Assembly: GCF_900109555.1 (NCBI RefSeq)
Contig: NZ_FNZV01000004.1
Coordinates: 171,316-235,315 of the forward strand
Direction: 5' to 3'
Length of the DNA stretch: 64,000 nucleotides
Origin: Pacificibacter marinus
Lineage (GTDB): Bacteria > Pseudomonadota > Alphaproteobacteria > Rhodobacterales > Rhodobacteraceae
Translations under genes and position numbers: made by a program
Notes under the pieces: model-generated
What the model saw: the letters and a program-made list of their open reading frames with translations, nothing else
The model's database searches: none
Told to the model about the DNA's origin: nothing
Part shown: positions 6,010 through 15,818 of the stretch, one piece after another
How positions within the stretch are numbered: the first letter of the stretch is position 1
How the letters are laid out: the number at the start of each line of letters is the position of its first letter

Positions 6010-7107
6010 ATGCCGATAGATCATGACACAATTATGAAGGCGCTCAGCGCAGTCGCGCTTCCCGGTGGCGGCTCGTTGGGGCAAGGCGATGTGGTAAAGG
6101 CGCTATCGGTGACTGACGGGGCGGTGTCTTTTGTGATTGAAGCGCCAGATGCCGTTTCAGCACGCGCATGGGAATCAGCCAGATCTGACGCTGAAGCACT
6201 TGTGAAGGCGCTCGATGGGGTGTCTTCGGTTTCTATTGTGATGACCGCGCACAGTGCCACACCATCTGCACCCGCGAAACCAGCGCCTGCAGCAGGGGCG
6301 GCACCCAGTCTTAAAATCGGACGTCACCCAACGCCACAGCAAGGCAAGCAAGGTGTGCCTGGGGTGAAAAACATCATCGCGATTGCGTCAGGCAAGGGCG
6401 GCGTGGGCAAATCCACTGTGTCGTCCAATTTGGCTGTCGCTTTGGCCAAACTTGGCCGCAAAGTCGGATTGCTGGACGCCGATATATATGGCCCCTCTCA
6501 GCCGCGCATGATGGGGGTGTCTAAAAAACCCGCCAGCCCTGATGGCGAAACCATTGAACCGTTGCACGCGCACGGCGTCACGATGATGTCGATTGGTTTG
6601 ATGGTGGAAGAGGGGGAAGCGATTGTCTGGCGCGGTCCAATGTTGATGGGCGCGATGCAGCAGATGCTGGGGCAGGTGCAATGGGGTGAGTTGGATGTTC
6701 TGTTGATCGACCTTCCTCCAGGGACAGGCGACGTGCAATTGACGCTCAGCCAAAAGACCGCGCTGACGGGGGCTATCGTGGTGTCGACGCCGCAAGATGT
6801 GGCTTTGCTGGATGCGCGCCGTGGAATTTCGATGTTCGAAAAGCTCGGCGTGCCTGTGTTGGGTCTGATTGAAAATATGTCGACGTACATTTGCCCTGAG
6901 TGCGGACACGAAGCGCATATCTTTGGTCACGGGGGGGTCGCTGACGAAGCCAAAAAGATTGGCGTGCCTTTCCTTGCCTCTTTGCCTTTGTCGCTGGAAA
7001 CGCGCCTTGCGGGGGATAGCGGAACGCCGATTGTTGCCACTGATGATGCATTGGGCGAGCCTTATATGCGCCTTGCTGATCGCTTGGTGCAGGGTGGAAT
7101 TGCATAA
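6010..7107 (+). CDS. mrp: Mrp/ApbC family iron-sulfur cluster carrier ATPase
   Basis: P-loop ATPase of 365 residues that in this family holds and transfers Fe-S clusters to target apoproteins in the cytoplasm. An N-terminal MIP18/DUF59-like domain (about 1-85) is joined by an Ala/Pro-rich linker to the ATPase domain. That domain has the deviant Walker [10 protein letters not shown] near residues 130-138, the switch segment [11 protein letters not shown], and a C-terminal CPEC pair ([14 protein letters not shown]) that binds the cluster at the dimer interface. ATG 6010 with AAGGGTATAGGT upstream is preferred over an in-frame GTG at 5947. It stands alone and is closed by a terminator. Confidence 0.95.
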   Translation: MPIDHDTIMKALSAVALPGGGSLGQGDVVKALSVTDGAVSFVIEAPDAVSARAWESARSDAEALVKALDGVSSVSIVMTAHSATPSAPAKPAPAAGAAPSLKIGRHPTPQQGKQGVPGVKNIIAIASGKGGVGKSTVSSNLAVALAKLGRKVGLLDADIYGPSQPRMMGVSKKPASPDGETIEPLHAHGVTMMSIGLMVEEGEAIVWRGPMLMGAMQQMLGQVQWGELDVLLIDLPPGTGDVQLTLSQKTALTGAIVVSTPQDVALLDARRGISMFEKLGVPVLGLIENMSTYICPECGHEAHIFGHGGVADEAKKIGVPFLASLPLSLETRLAGDSGTPIVATDDALGEPYMRLADRLVQGGIA

Positions 7108-7142
7108 GTTCACCGCTTTTGGGAGCTTGTGATTTTAAAATG

Positions 7143-7178
7143 ACGCGCGTGGCCTTGGGCTGCGCGCGTTTTATTTTG
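7143..7178 (+). terminator. Rho-independent terminator after mrp
   Basis: Perfect 7-bp stem ACGCGCG/CGCGCGT (7143-7149 with 7163-7169) around a 13-nt loop, followed by TTTATTTT. Confidence 0.8.
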
Positions 7179-7816
7179 CCTGCTGCATCACTGCTGATCT
7201 CGTGATTTCTTCGAGAAATCCATCTTTGGGAGCTCATGGTACTCGGTTGGTATTTTGGGGGTTTTTATGCAAATTCTCATAAATGATTCATGAGTGACGG
7301 GTTTCGCTGTGAGGTTCAGAACTTTTTTCGTGAAAATTACACTGTGCTTGAATATCTATATGTAGTGTTTTTTTCTAAATACCATCAATTTGTGGTGAGT
7401 ATTGTGTAATGTTCTGCTTTTGTCTCAGGCTCAGGTGCAGGGTCTTGCGATTGGGTTTCGTTTCGTCCCAAATAAAACCATTGATTACCATGAAATCCCG
7501 TGGCATCTTGACTGCATCGGATGAGACGAGAATGAGCGGCACATCAAGAACCGCGAACAAAATAAAAAAATAAAGTCAGGCTTCATACAGGCACTCGCTT
7601 TCATCGGTATAAAAAGATCCAGCGCGCGAGCGAGCAGACATCCCCCCAGATGGCGTGCGCAGCAGGACAGCCCCCGACGCATCGGGGCCCGGTAACGGGA
7701 AGATAGCGGCGGATTGAGCAGTGGCAGCAGCTCGGTTCGCCGTTTTCCGTAAAGCGCCTCAGGTTCGAGGCAAAACAAGACCGCCCGATGTGGGCAAAAG
7801 TATAAGGAGCGCCGCT
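7179..7816. other. 638 bp without a recognised gene; leader of the dcw cluster
   Basis: An AT-rich first half (about 7250-7570) gives way to a GC-rich second half. No reading frame in it resembles a known protein, and the open frames lack good ribosome-binding sites. A hairpin CCCCGA/TCGGGG stands near 7674-7690. The dcw promoter and MraZ-binding repeats would be expected here, but I do not see convincing TGGGN direct repeats. I looked for RNase P RNA, which can lie near mraZ in relatives, and did not find its conserved start or end sequences. Confidence 0.5.
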
Positions 7817-8317
7817 TTGGCCGGCATGTTCATTGGCGAACACACCTTTAAGGTGGACGGAAAGGGACGCGTGTCGATCCCTGCCGATTTTCGTCGTGAA
7901 CTTGAAGAGGGCGATCCTCTTGCCAGTCAATCAGGGCGCCCGCGCATGGTCATCGTCTACGGACATGACGCGCAAAAACAATTGCAGGTTTACACATATA
8001 ATGACTACCGCGCGTTGGCGGCTGAAATTTCGGCGCTTCCGCGTGGGTCTGATCGACGCAAAATCATGCAAAGTCTTATCCTGAACAAAGCCCGCCCCAC
8101 CGAAGTTGACAGTGATGGGCGGTTGGTTTTGCCACAAGCATTGCGTGACAAAATCGGCCTAGAAGGCACGGCGTATTTTGGTGGCATGGGTGAGACATTT
8201 GAAATTTGGAAGCCTGAAGTCTTTGAGGCGCAAAACGCGTCAGTGACAAGCAAGCTGATTGAAGAGCAGGGCGAAGGATTTGATCCTTTGAGCTTGCTCA
8301 GTGAAATGGAGGGCTGA
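7817..8317 (+). CDS. mraZ: Transcriptional regulator MraZ, TTG start
   Basis: First gene of the dcw cluster. MraZ is a ring-forming DNA-binding protein that controls its own operon. Two AbrB-like domains are visible: FKVDGKGRVSIPADFR near residue 13 and EVDSDGRLVLPQALRDKIGL near residue 100. TTG 7817 is chosen because AAGGAG ends 7 nt before it and because the resulting N-terminus (M-A-G-M-F-I-G-E) lines up with the usual family start (M-A-R-R-F-R-G-E). The alternative ATG 7826 has no properly spaced site. The product is 166 residues. Confidence 0.93.
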   Translation: MAGMFIGEHTFKVDGKGRVSIPADFRRELEEGDPLASQSGRPRMVIVYGHDAQKQLQVYTYNDYRALAAEISALPRGSDRRKIMQSLILNKARPTEVDSDGRLVLPQALRDKIGLEGTAYFGGMGETFEIWKPEVFEAQNASVTSKLIEEQGEGFDPLSLLSEMEG

Positions 8318-8320
8318 GGT

Positions 8321-9325
8321 ATGACCTCTCCCCAAGACACCAACATTCCCGCCGCGCCGCATGTCCCCGTTTTGTTGCGCCCTTTGTTGCGCCAATGCGC
8401 GCCTATTTCTGGTCGTTGGTTGGATGGCACATTTGGCGCTGGCGGTTACACCAAGGGCTTGATCGCCGAAGGTGCTGATTTGGTTTACGGCGTAGATCGT
8501 GATCCTTTGGCGCATGAACTGGCGTCAAAGTGGATCGGCGATTACGACGGAAAAATCGAATTGGTTTTGGGCACATTTGGCCAAATGGATGAATACGCAC
8601 AGGATTTGGACGGCGTTGTGCTGGACCTTGGTGTGTCATCTATGCAGCTTGATTTGGCTGAACGCGGTTTTTCATTCATGAAAGACGGTCCTCTGGATAT
8701 GCGCATGTCACAAGACGGTCAAACGGCCGCTGATTTTGTTAACTCTGCGGATGAAACTGAAATTGCTGCGGTTTTGTTTCACTACGGTGAAGAAAAGCAA
8801 TCGCGCAAAATTGCCAAAGCCATCGTGATGGACCGTGTTGAAAAAGCGCCGTTCACCACGACGTTGCAATTGGCTGGCCTGATTGAGCGCATTTTGCCAC
8901 GCAAGAAACCGGGGCAAAGCCATCCGGCGACACGCACGTTTCAAGCCATTCGTATCGCCATAAATGACGAATTTGGTCAATTGATTGAAGGGCTTGAAGC
9001 GGCAGAACGGGCACTTGCGCCTGGCGGGCAATTGGCCGTTGTGACCTTTCATTCGCTTGAGGACCGCGTGGTCAAACGGTTCTTGGCAGAACGGTCATCC
9101 ACAGGGGGCGGCGGATCGCGTTATGCACCTGTTATGGCTGAAAAAACGCCTGCATTTGAAAAATTATCCAAAGCAATCGGCCCCGATGAGGACGAATTGC
9201 AAGCCAACCCACGCGCACGTTCCGCGCGTTTGCGGGTTGCGCATCGCACATCTGCCCCAGCCGCTCAGGTTGAGCGCGCCGGCCTTGGATTGCCAAAACC
9301 TGTACAGTCGCGAGGTGATCGTTAA
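8321..9325 (+). CDS. rsmH: 16S rRNA (cytosine(1402)-N(4))-methyltransferase RsmH
   Basis: SAM-dependent methyltransferase of 334 residues that modifies C1402 in the 16S rRNA decoding centre. The SAM site [13 protein letters not shown] is near residues 38-50, with VDRDPLA after it. Other family motifs are [31 protein letters not shown] and [14 protein letters not shown]. It starts 3 nt after mraZ, and its stop codon shares one base with the ftsL start (TAATG). Confidence 0.96.
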   Translation: MTSPQDTNIPAAPHVPVLLRPLLRQCAPISGRWLDGTFGAGGYTKGLIAEGADLVYGVDRDPLAHELASKWIGDYDGKIELVLGTFGQMDEYAQDLDGVVLDLGVSSMQLDLAERGFSFMKDGPLDMRMSQDGQTAADFVNSADETEIAAVLFHYGEEKQSRKIAKAIVMDRVEKAPFTTTLQLAGLIERILPRKKPGQSHPATRTFQAIRIAINDEFGQLIEGLEAAERALAPGGQLAVVTFHSLEDRVVKRFLAERSSTGGGGSRYAPVMAEKTPAFEKLSKAIGPDEDELQANPRARSARLRVAHRTSAPAAQVERAGLGLPKPVQSRGDR

Positions 9326-9681
9326 TGCGCTCTGTTTGTATCATTTTAGCCGCTTTGTTCGTTATGGGACTCGCTGTTTGGGCCTATAAAGAAAACTACG
9401 CCACCCAAGAGGTGCTGCGCGAAGTCAGCCAAATTCAGCGCGATATCGGTCACCAACGCGAAGAATTGGCCGTACTGCGCGCCGAATGGGCGTACTTAAA
9501 TCGCCCCGGTCGTTTGCGCGATTTAGCAGAGTTGAACTTTGACAGCTTGGGGCTTTTGCCCTTGTTGCCCGAACAATTTGGCGCAGTCCAATATGTGGCA
9601 TTCCCCATTGTTGAAGATCTTTTGATGGAATTGGACACCCCGATTGCTGTTGTCGGCAGTTTACAGGCCATTATCCAATGA
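9325..9681 (+). CDS. ftsL: Cell division protein FtsL
   Basis: Bitopic divisome protein of 118 residues that works with FtsQ and FtsB to activate the FtsWI synthase. One N-terminal transmembrane helix (about 3-20) is followed by a periplasmic coiled coil (QEVLREVSQIQRDIGHQREE, about 29-60) and the short motif LNRPGRLRDLAE. FtsL sequences vary widely, so position between rsmH and ftsI is half the evidence. Overlaps both neighbours (TAATG and ATGA), which implies translational coupling. Confidence 0.88.
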   Translation: MRSVCIILAALFVMGLAVWAYKENYATQEVLREVSQIQRDIGHQREELAVLRAEWAYLNRPGRLRDLAELNFDSLGLLPLLPEQFGAVQYVAFPIVEDLLMELDTPIAVVGSLQAIIQ

Positions 9682-11453
9682 GCATGCGCACGCCGCTGCG
9701 CCCTTTGGCGCGTATCTTGAAAGCACGGTCATCGGGCGAAAACCCTGATGCAATCGAGCGCGAGAACCTGCGGCTGCGTCACGAAGAAATGCGCGACACC
9801 ACGCGTTTGCGCGCCGAAGGGCGTCTTTTGGTGCTGGGCTTGTGTTTTGTATCTGCTTTTGTCGTCGTTGGGTTGCGCATGGGTCAAGTGGCCGCAAGCA
9901 ACCCAGAAGAGCCGCGCGCGGTAACGACAGGCACGTCGATCTTGGCGCAACGCTCTGATATTGTGGACCGCAATGGGCGCATTTTGGCGACCAATCGCAC
10001 CACGCACAGCCTGTACGCTCAGCCGCAAGAATTGATCGACCCGCTGTTTGCCGCCAAAGAACTGGCAAAAATCTTTCCCGATCTGAGCGAAGAACGTTTG
10101 CTGCGTGATTTCACTGGCAGTCGCAAATTTTTGTGGATCAAAAAGCAAATTGCCCCTGAACAACAACAAGCTGTGCATGACATCGGTGATCCGGGGCTTT
10201 TGTTTGGCCCGCGCGAATCGCGGCTGTACCCCAATGGCAAATTGGCAGCGCATATTTTGGGTGGTACCAAATTTGGTCGCGAAGGCGTGATGAGTGCTGA
10301 AATTGTTGGGCAATCTGGTATCGAGCGCTACCGCGATGAGTACCTGCGTGATCCAGCCAATGGTGACAAACCTTTGCAATTGTCATTGGATTTGTCGGTG
10401 CAATCGACCATGCGCGAAGTGCTGTTTGGCGGGATGCACCTGCTGAACGCCAAAGGCGCGGCCGCTGTTTTGATGGATGTGTACACTGGCGAGATTGTGT
10501 CGATGGTGTCTTTGCCTGACTTTGATCCCAACGGGCGCCCTACATTTGCGGGCCAAAATGCGGCTGACAATCCACGGTTCAACCGTGCGGTGCAGGGCGT
10601 TTACGAACTTGGATCTACGTTTAAAATCTTTGCCGCGGCGCAGGCGATGGAGCTTGGGATTATGACCCCAGACACCATGATCCCCGCCACCCCGCCATTT
10701 CGCTGGGGCAAGCACCGAATTGGTGAATTCGAAGGTCACAACTACGGCCCTTCTTTGTCTTTGACCGATATGATCGTAAAGTCGTCCAACGTTGCGACTG
10801 CGCATGTGGCGCAAGAAATCGGCGTTGCGCGGCAAAAAGCGTTTTTGCAATCCTTGGGATTTTTTGATGCCACGCCTGTTGAGTTGACCGAAGCCTCCGG
10901 TGCCAAACCACTTTTGCCACCCAATTGGTCTGAGTTGTCCACGATCACCATCGGTTATGGGCATGGGCTTTCTGCGTCTCCTTTGCATTTGGCCACCGCG
11001 TATTCGTCGCTGCTGAACGGCGGCACACGGGTGACCCCCACGTTGATCAAACACAACGGCCCAATTCTTGTGGGGCCGCGTGTCGTGCGCCCAGAAGTGT
11101 CTGCTGCTGCGCGCTCAATGTTGCGCGCGGTTGTGGGTGAAGGCACAGCGTCTTTCGGTGATGTGCGCGGCTATAAAGTGGGCGGTAAAACCGGTACGGC
11201 AGATAAGCCACGCGAAAACGGCAAGGGCTATTACAAAGATAAAACCATCACGACATTTGCATCCGTGTTTCCTGCGGATGTGCCTAAATATGTGCTTGTC
11301 GTGACGCTGGATGAGGCGGTTGAAACATCGGGGGCTAAGCCGCGCCGCACAGCGGGTTGGACATCCGTGCCTGTCGCTGCTGAAGTCATTCGCCGCGTTG
11401 CTCCGATTCTAGGTCTGAGACCTGATATTGAAACCCTCGCGCTGGGGCAGTAA
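9678..11453 (+). CDS. ftsI: Septal peptidoglycan transpeptidase FtsI (PBP3)
   Basis: Class B penicillin-binding protein of 591 residues that cross-links septal peptidoglycan together with FtsW. A cytoplasmic tail of about 48 residues precedes one transmembrane helix (LLVLGLCFVSAFVVVGL), then the pedestal domain (SDIVDRNGRILATN) and the transpeptidase domain. Active-site motifs are SxxK as GSTFKIF (Ser near 313), SSN near 368, and KTGT near 502. The start overlaps the ftsL stop by ATGA. Confidence 0.96.
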   Translation: MSMRTPLRPLARILKARSSGENPDAIERENLRLRHEEMRDTTRLRAEGRLLVLGLCFVSAFVVVGLRMGQVAASNPEEPRAVTTGTSILAQRSDIVDRNGRILATNRTTHSLYAQPQELIDPLFAAKELAKIFPDLSEERLLRDFTGSRKFLWIKKQIAPEQQQAVHDIGDPGLLFGPRESRLYPNGKLAAHILGGTKFGREGVMSAEIVGQSGIERYRDEYLRDPANGDKPLQLSLDLSVQSTMREVLFGGMHLLNAKGAAAVLMDVYTGEIVSMVSLPDFDPNGRPTFAGQNAADNPRFNRAVQGVYELGSTFKIFAAAQAMELGIMTPDTMIPATPPFRWGKHRIGEFEGHNYGPSLSLTDMIVKSSNVATAHVAQEIGVARQKAFLQSLGFFDATPVELTEASGAKPLLPPNWSELSTITIGYGHGLSASPLHLATAYSSLLNGGTRVTPTLIKHNGPILVGPRVVRPEVSAAARSMLRAVVGEGTASFGDVRGYKVGGKTGTADKPRENGKGYYKDKTITTFASVFPADVPKYVLVVTLDEAVETSGAKPRRTAGWTSVPVAAEVIRRVAPILGLRPDIETLALGQ

Positions 11454-11495
11454 CACTAGGCGCAACAGGTTCTATAATTAAAGGCACGCGCGAGC

Positions 11496-12968
11496 ATGGC
11501 AAAAACGCTTTCCGAACTGGGATTGACCGCAAAAGGCGCGCGCGAGGCGACGATCAGCGGTCTTGCTGTGGACAGTCGCGAGGTGCGCGCAGACATGTTG
11601 TTTGCAGCACTTCCCGGTGTAAATGTGCATGGCGGTGAGTTCATTCAATACGCTTTGCGTATGGGGGCCACGGCGATTTTGACCGACCGTGAGGGCGCGC
11701 GCATCGCAGCCGTTGAGATTGCAGAACACGATCCCGTCATGGTGATTGTCGAAGACCCGCGTCAGGCTTTGGCCTATGCTGCGGCGCTTTGGTTTGGTCG
11801 TCAGCCTGACGCGATGGTCGCTGTCACGGGCACCAATGGCAAAACATCTGTCGCTAATTTCACCCGCCAAATTTGGCAACTCATGGGGCACCGCGCCATC
11901 AATCTGGGCACAACGGGTGTCGAGGGCGATTGGGAAACATCAAGCCCGAACACCACGCCGGAACCGATCACTCTGCATAAAATGCTTTATGATGGATCCG
12001 TGAATGGTGTGACGCATGCCGCGATGGAAGCCTCAAGTCACGGGCTTGAACAGCGGCGTATGGATGGGGTGCGATTGCTTGCGGCGGGGTTCACGAACTT
12101 CACCCAGGATCATCTAGATTATCACGAAACATTCGAAGCATATTTCGCCGCCAAAGCTGGGCTGTTCACACGGGTGCTGTCTGAGGATGGCGTGGCTGTG
12201 GTCAATATTGATGACAGCAAAGGTATGGAAATCGAAACACTTTGCGCTGAACGCGGCATTGATGTGATGCGGGTCGGGCGCTCGGATGCGGCCGATTTGC
12301 GGATTTTGGGGCAACGCTTTGACGCGACAGGCCAAGATTTACGCATCGATTTTGTTGGTAATATATATCAAGTGCGTCTTGAGTTGATTGGCGGATTTCA
12401 GGCCGAAAACGTGATGGTCGCTGCTGGGCTGGTGATGGCCTGCGGTGGTGATCCAGAAGAAGTGTTTTCGTGCTTGCCCGAATTGACAGGCGTGCGTGGG
12501 CGTATGCAACGCGCCGCGATGCGTAAAAACGGCGCGGCTGTTTTTGTTGATTATGCCCACACACCAGACGCGGTAGCGACAGCAATCAAAGCTTTGCGTC
12601 CCCATGTGATGGGGCGTGTCGTGGCGGTGATTGGGGCCGGCGGGGACCGCGATACAACCAAACGTCCTTTGATGGGCCAAGCCGCAGCTGAAGCCGCAGA
12701 TGTGGTTTTTGTGACCGATGACAATCCAAGATCTGAAGACCCCGCAGATATTCGCGCTGCCGTTTTGCAAGGCGCGCCAGATGCGATTGAGGTTGCGGAC
12801 CGATCCGAAGCCATCTTGCGCGCAGTTGATGCACTGCAACCCGGCGATGCATTGTTGCTGTGCGGAAAAGGCCATGAAACGGGCCAGATTGTGGGCGATG
12901 TTGTGTATCCGTTTGACGATGTGGAGCAGGCGTCGATCAGCGTTGCGGCTTTGGATGGCACATTATGA
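11496..12968 (+). CDS. murE: UDP-MurNAc-L-Ala-D-Glu--meso-DAP ligase MurE
   Basis: Adds meso-diaminopimelate to the UDP-MurNAc dipeptide in the cytoplasm, using ATP. Protein of 490 residues with the P-loop TGTNGKTSVANF near residue 110, the carbamylated-lysine region MEASSHGL, and the DDNPRSEDP motif near residue 407. DNPR identifies the meso-DAP-specific enzyme rather than the lysine-adding one. Overlaps murF by 4 nt (ATGA). Confidence 0.96.
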   Translation: MAKTLSELGLTAKGAREATISGLAVDSREVRADMLFAALPGVNVHGGEFIQYALRMGATAILTDREGARIAAVEIAEHDPVMVIVEDPRQALAYAAALWFGRQPDAMVAVTGTNGKTSVANFTRQIWQLMGHRAINLGTTGVEGDWETSSPNTTPEPITLHKMLYDGSVNGVTHAAMEASSHGLEQRRMDGVRLLAAGFTNFTQDHLDYHETFEAYFAAKAGLFTRVLSEDGVAVVNIDDSKGMEIETLCAERGIDVMRVGRSDAADLRILGQRFDATGQDLRIDFVGNIYQVRLELIGGFQAENVMVAAGLVMACGGDPEEVFSCLPELTGVRGRMQRAAMRKNGAAVFVDYAHTPDAVATAIKALRPHVMGRVVAVIGAGGDRDTTKRPLMGQAAAEAADVVFVTDDNPRSEDPADIRAAVLQGAPDAIEVADRSEAILRAVDALQPGDALLLCGKGHETGQIVGDVVYPFDDVEQASISVAALDGTL

Positions 12969-14386
12969 GCGCACTTTGGACCTCAATTGAGGCGGCGCAG
13001 GCTACAGGCGGCGTGGCGACGTGTGATTTTGAAATATCCGGCGTGTCCATCGACACGCGCACGATCCAAAAAGGCGATCTGTTTGTGGCGCTCAAAGCCG
13101 AGCGGGATGGGCATGATTTCGTGGCACAAGCTTTGGCAAAAGGGGCCGCTGCCGCTTTGGTCAGCCATGTGCCCAAAGATGTCAGTGCAGATGCGCCACT
13201 GTTGATTGTGGACGATGTGCTTGGCGGTTTGGAACGGCTTGGTGTCGCTGCGCGGGCGCGGGTGACGGGTAAAGTGATTGGCGTCACTGGGTCTGTTGGT
13301 AAAACATCGACCAAAGAAATGTTGCGGGCGATCTTAAGTGGGCAGGGCAAAGTCCACGCCGCTGAAGCAAGTTATAACAACCATTGGGGTGTGCCGTTGA
13401 CCTTGGCGCGTATGCCGCAAGATACAGATTTTGCTATCCTAGAAATTGGCATGAATCACCCTGGCGAAATTGCACCGCTGGCCAAAATGACGTGCCCAGA
13501 CGTGGCGATGATCACGACCGTTGCCGCAGCACATTTGGTCGCGTTTGAAAATATAGACGGCATCGCCCGCGAGAAAGCAGCAATTTTTGAAGGGCTTGCG
13601 CCAGATGGTATCGCTGTTCTCAACGGCGATCTGGCAGTGACCCCGATTTTGCAGGCCGCTTGGGACGGCAAGACAATCAGCTTTGGCGAAACAGTTGGCA
13701 ACGACGCGCAGCTCACGTCCGTATCTTTGGTCGATACCGTGACGGTGGCCGAGGCGCAGATTGACAACACCCGCCACCTGTTCCGTCTGGGTACCTCTGG
13801 GCGGCACTTTGCTACCAATGCGGTTGGCTGTTTGGCTGTGGTGCACGCGCTTGACGCGGATGTCACTTTGGCCGCGCGAGACCTGTCGCTTTGGGCCCCG
13901 CCCGAAGGACGCGGCGCGCGTGAGACTATTTTGCTTGATCCTGTGGAAGTGGATCAAACGCTTGAGTTGCTGGATGATGCGTTTAACGCCAACCCGACTT
14001 CAATGCGTGCCAGTCTGGAAGTTTTAGCCGCTGCCAAGGTTACCTATGACGTTGGGCGCGTGCGTCTTGGGCGGCGCGTAGCATTTTTGGGCGATATGCT
14101 TGAACTTGGCCCAACGCAAGTGGCCGATCATGCCGCTTTGGCCGATGTTTCGTGGGTCGCTCAGATTGACGTGGTGCACTGCGTCGGTCCACTGATGAGC
14201 GCGCTTTACACTGCTTTGCCACCACAAAAACGGGGCCGTTTGTTTGAAACTGCACAAGATGCTTTGCCAGAATTGCACCACTTGGTCGATGCGGGCGATG
14301 TGATTTTGGTCAAAGGCTCGAAAGGGTCGCGTGTCAATCAACTGGTTGACGGCATCCGCAGGTTGGGGCATCCGCTGCAAGAATAA
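12965..14386 (+). CDS. murF: UDP-MurNAc-tripeptide--D-Ala-D-Ala ligase MurF
   Basis: Completes the UDP-MurNAc pentapeptide. Protein of 473 residues with the Mur ligase P-loop [15 protein letters not shown] near residue 108, the segment [16 protein letters not shown] typical of MurF, and [12 protein letters not shown] in the C-terminal domain. The start lies within the murE stop region, so the pair is translationally coupled. Confidence 0.95.
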   Translation: MSALWTSIEAAQATGGVATCDFEISGVSIDTRTIQKGDLFVALKAERDGHDFVAQALAKGAAAALVSHVPKDVSADAPLLIVDDVLGGLERLGVAARARVTGKVIGVTGSVGKTSTKEMLRAILSGQGKVHAAEASYNNHWGVPLTLARMPQDTDFAILEIGMNHPGEIAPLAKMTCPDVAMITTVAAAHLVAFENIDGIAREKAAIFEGLAPDGIAVLNGDLAVTPILQAAWDGKTISFGETVGNDAQLTSVSLVDTVTVAEAQIDNTRHLFRLGTSGRHFATNAVGCLAVVHALDADVTLAARDLSLWAPPEGRGARETILLDPVEVDQTLELLDDAFNANPTSMRASLEVLAAAKVTYDVGRVRLGRRVAFLGDMLELGPTQVADHAALADVSWVAQIDVVHCVGPLMSALYTALPPQKRGRLFETAQDALPELHHLVDAGDVILVKGSKGSRVNQLVDGIRRLGHPLQE

Positions 14387-14436
14387 TAGGCAGGGGCGCA
14401 GGGCTATGCGCGCCGAATTCAAGGGTACGAAGAGAT

Positions 14437-15519
14437 ATGTTATATTGGTTGGCCGAACTGTCAGACGGCGGTGATTTTTTCAACTTGTTTCGCTACATCA
14501 CAATGCGAGCAGGCGGGGCGTTTTTCACCGCTTTGATTTTTGGCTTTATCTTTGGCCGTCCCTTGATCGACATGCTGCGTCGTCGCCAAGGCAAAGGCCA
14601 ACCTATTCGCGAGGATGGCCCTGAAAGCCATTTCGCAAAAGCGGGCACGCCGACCATGGGCGGGCTTTTGATCCTCACCGCGCTTTTGACCTCTACGCTT
14701 TTGTGGGCGCGATTGGACAATGGTTATGTCTGGTTGGTGCTTTTCGTGACCTTCGCTTACGGTGCCATCGGATTTGCTGATGATTTTGCCAAAGTGTCCA
14801 AGGCCAATACCAAAGGCGTGTCGTCTAAAATCCGTCTGCTTCTCGGTCTTGTGATCGCCATTATAGCTGGCATTTGGGCGTCTATCTTGCACCCCGATGC
14901 TTTGACCAATCAACTCGCTTTGCCTGTCTTCAAGGACGTTCTGGTCAATCTTTCGTTCGCTTTCGTGCCTTTCGCTGTGATCGTCATCGTGGGCTCTGCC
15001 AATGCTGTGAACCTCACCGATGGGCTTGATGGGCTGGCCATTATGCCCGTGATGATCGCTGCTGGCACCTTGGGCGTGATTGCCTATGTGGTGGGGCGTG
15101 TGGATTACACTGAATACCTTGGCCTGCATTATGTTCCGGGCACGGGCGAGATTTTGATCTTTACCGCTGCCTTAATCGGTGGAGGGCTTGGCTTTCTTTG
15201 GTACAACGCCCCGCCCGCGGCTGTTTTCATGGGCGACACTGGGTCGCTTGCACTTGGGGGCGCTCTGGGTGCCATCGCTGTGGCCACCAAACACGAGATC
15301 GTTTTGGCCATCGTTGGCGGTTTGTTCGTGGTCGAAGCTCTATCCGTGATCATCCAAGTCCTCTACTTTAAACGCACCGGAAAACGCGTGTTCCTGATGG
15401 CGCCGATACATCACCATTACGAGAAAAAAGGCTGGGCAGAATCCACCATCGTGATCCGCTTTTGGATCATCTCTTTGGTGTTGGCTTTGATTGGTCTGGC
15501 GACCTTGAAGCTGCGCTAA
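14437..15519 (+). CDS. mraY: Phospho-MurNAc-pentapeptide translocase MraY
   Basis: Integral membrane enzyme of 360 residues that makes lipid I on undecaprenyl phosphate. About ten transmembrane helices are evident. Catalytic motifs: the DD pair in [36 protein letters not shown] and the C-terminal [14 protein letters not shown] clear terminator follows 54 nt after its stop codon, which is unusual inside a dcw cluster. Confidence 0.97.
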   Translation: MLYWLAELSDGGDFFNLFRYITMRAGGAFFTALIFGFIFGRPLIDMLRRRQGKGQPIREDGPESHFAKAGTPTMGGLLILTALLTSTLLWARLDNGYVWLVLFVTFAYGAIGFADDFAKVSKANTKGVSSKIRLLLGLVIAIIAGIWASILHPDALTNQLALPVFKDVLVNLSFAFVPFAVIVIVGSANAVNLTDGLDGLAIMPVMIAAGTLGVIAYVVGRVDYTEYLGLHYVPGTGEILIFTAALIGGGLGFLWYNAPPAAVFMGDTGSLALGGALGAIAVATKHEIVLAIVGGLFVVEALSVIIQVLYFKRTGKRVFLMAPIHHHYEKKGWAESTIVIRFWIISLVLALIGLATLKLR

Positions 15520-15572
15520 GCCGCAGGGCGGCAGCTACGATTTTGCACGACCTAAATAAAGTTGTTAATTCT

Positions 15573-15607
15573 ACGCCCCGCTCCTAGAGTTGGGGCGTAT
15601 TTTGTTT
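15573..15607 (+). terminator. Rho-independent terminator between mraY and the inserted genes
   Basis: Perfect 7-bp stem ACGCCCC/GGGGCGT (15573-15579 with 15592-15598) around 12 nt, followed by ATTTTGTTT. It splits the dcw cluster into an upstream mraZ-mraY part and the rest, so murD onward either needs a promoter of its own or lives on read-through. Confidence 0.75.
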
Positions 15608-15620
15608 GAGGATTTAAAAC

Positions 15621-15818
15621 ATGCCGGTTGATTTCATGGATTGGGTTGTTGTGATTTCTGCAATATTCGCTGGGCTTGCCGTTTTGGTTGCCTTTATGCG
15701 TCGCCCCAAGAAAACCACGAATGTGGTTAAACGCGGTGATGGCAATTCGCTGACAGGCGGCGATGGCACGACATCCAATACCGTTGAAGATGGCAATAAC
15801 AATACACTGGGCGGATAA
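15621..15818 (+). CDS. Small single-helix membrane protein with a GDGN-type tail
   Basis: Protein of 65 residues; I do not recognise a named family. Residues 7-26 (WVVVISAIFAGLAVLVAFM) form one transmembrane helix followed by a basic stretch (RRPKKTTNVVKR), so the tail should face the cytoplasm. The tail is Gly/Asp/Asn-rich with spaced GDGN, GGDG and DGNNN motifs (GDGNSLTGGDGTTSNTVEDG), resembling the short glycine-rich pieces found before effector or sensor domains in some bacterial conflict-type proteins. Its TAA stop is followed without a gap by the ATG of the TPR gene, whose N-terminus has the same kind of motif. The pair probably acts together; function unknown. Confidence 0.7.
   Translation: MPVDFMDWVVVISAIFAGLAVLVAFMRRPKKTTNVVKRGDGNSLTGGDGTTSNTVEDGNNNTLGG

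Noticed and set aside
7485..7778. Minus-strand frame of 97 codons upstream of mraZ.
   Set aside because: No ribosome-binding site, cysteine- and arginine-rich low-quality composition, and it crosses the mraZ leader. Left as non-coding.
7179..7816. Possible RNase P RNA or other structured RNA before mraZ.
   Set aside because: The conserved RNase P start and end sequences are absent; only one short GC hairpin is clear.
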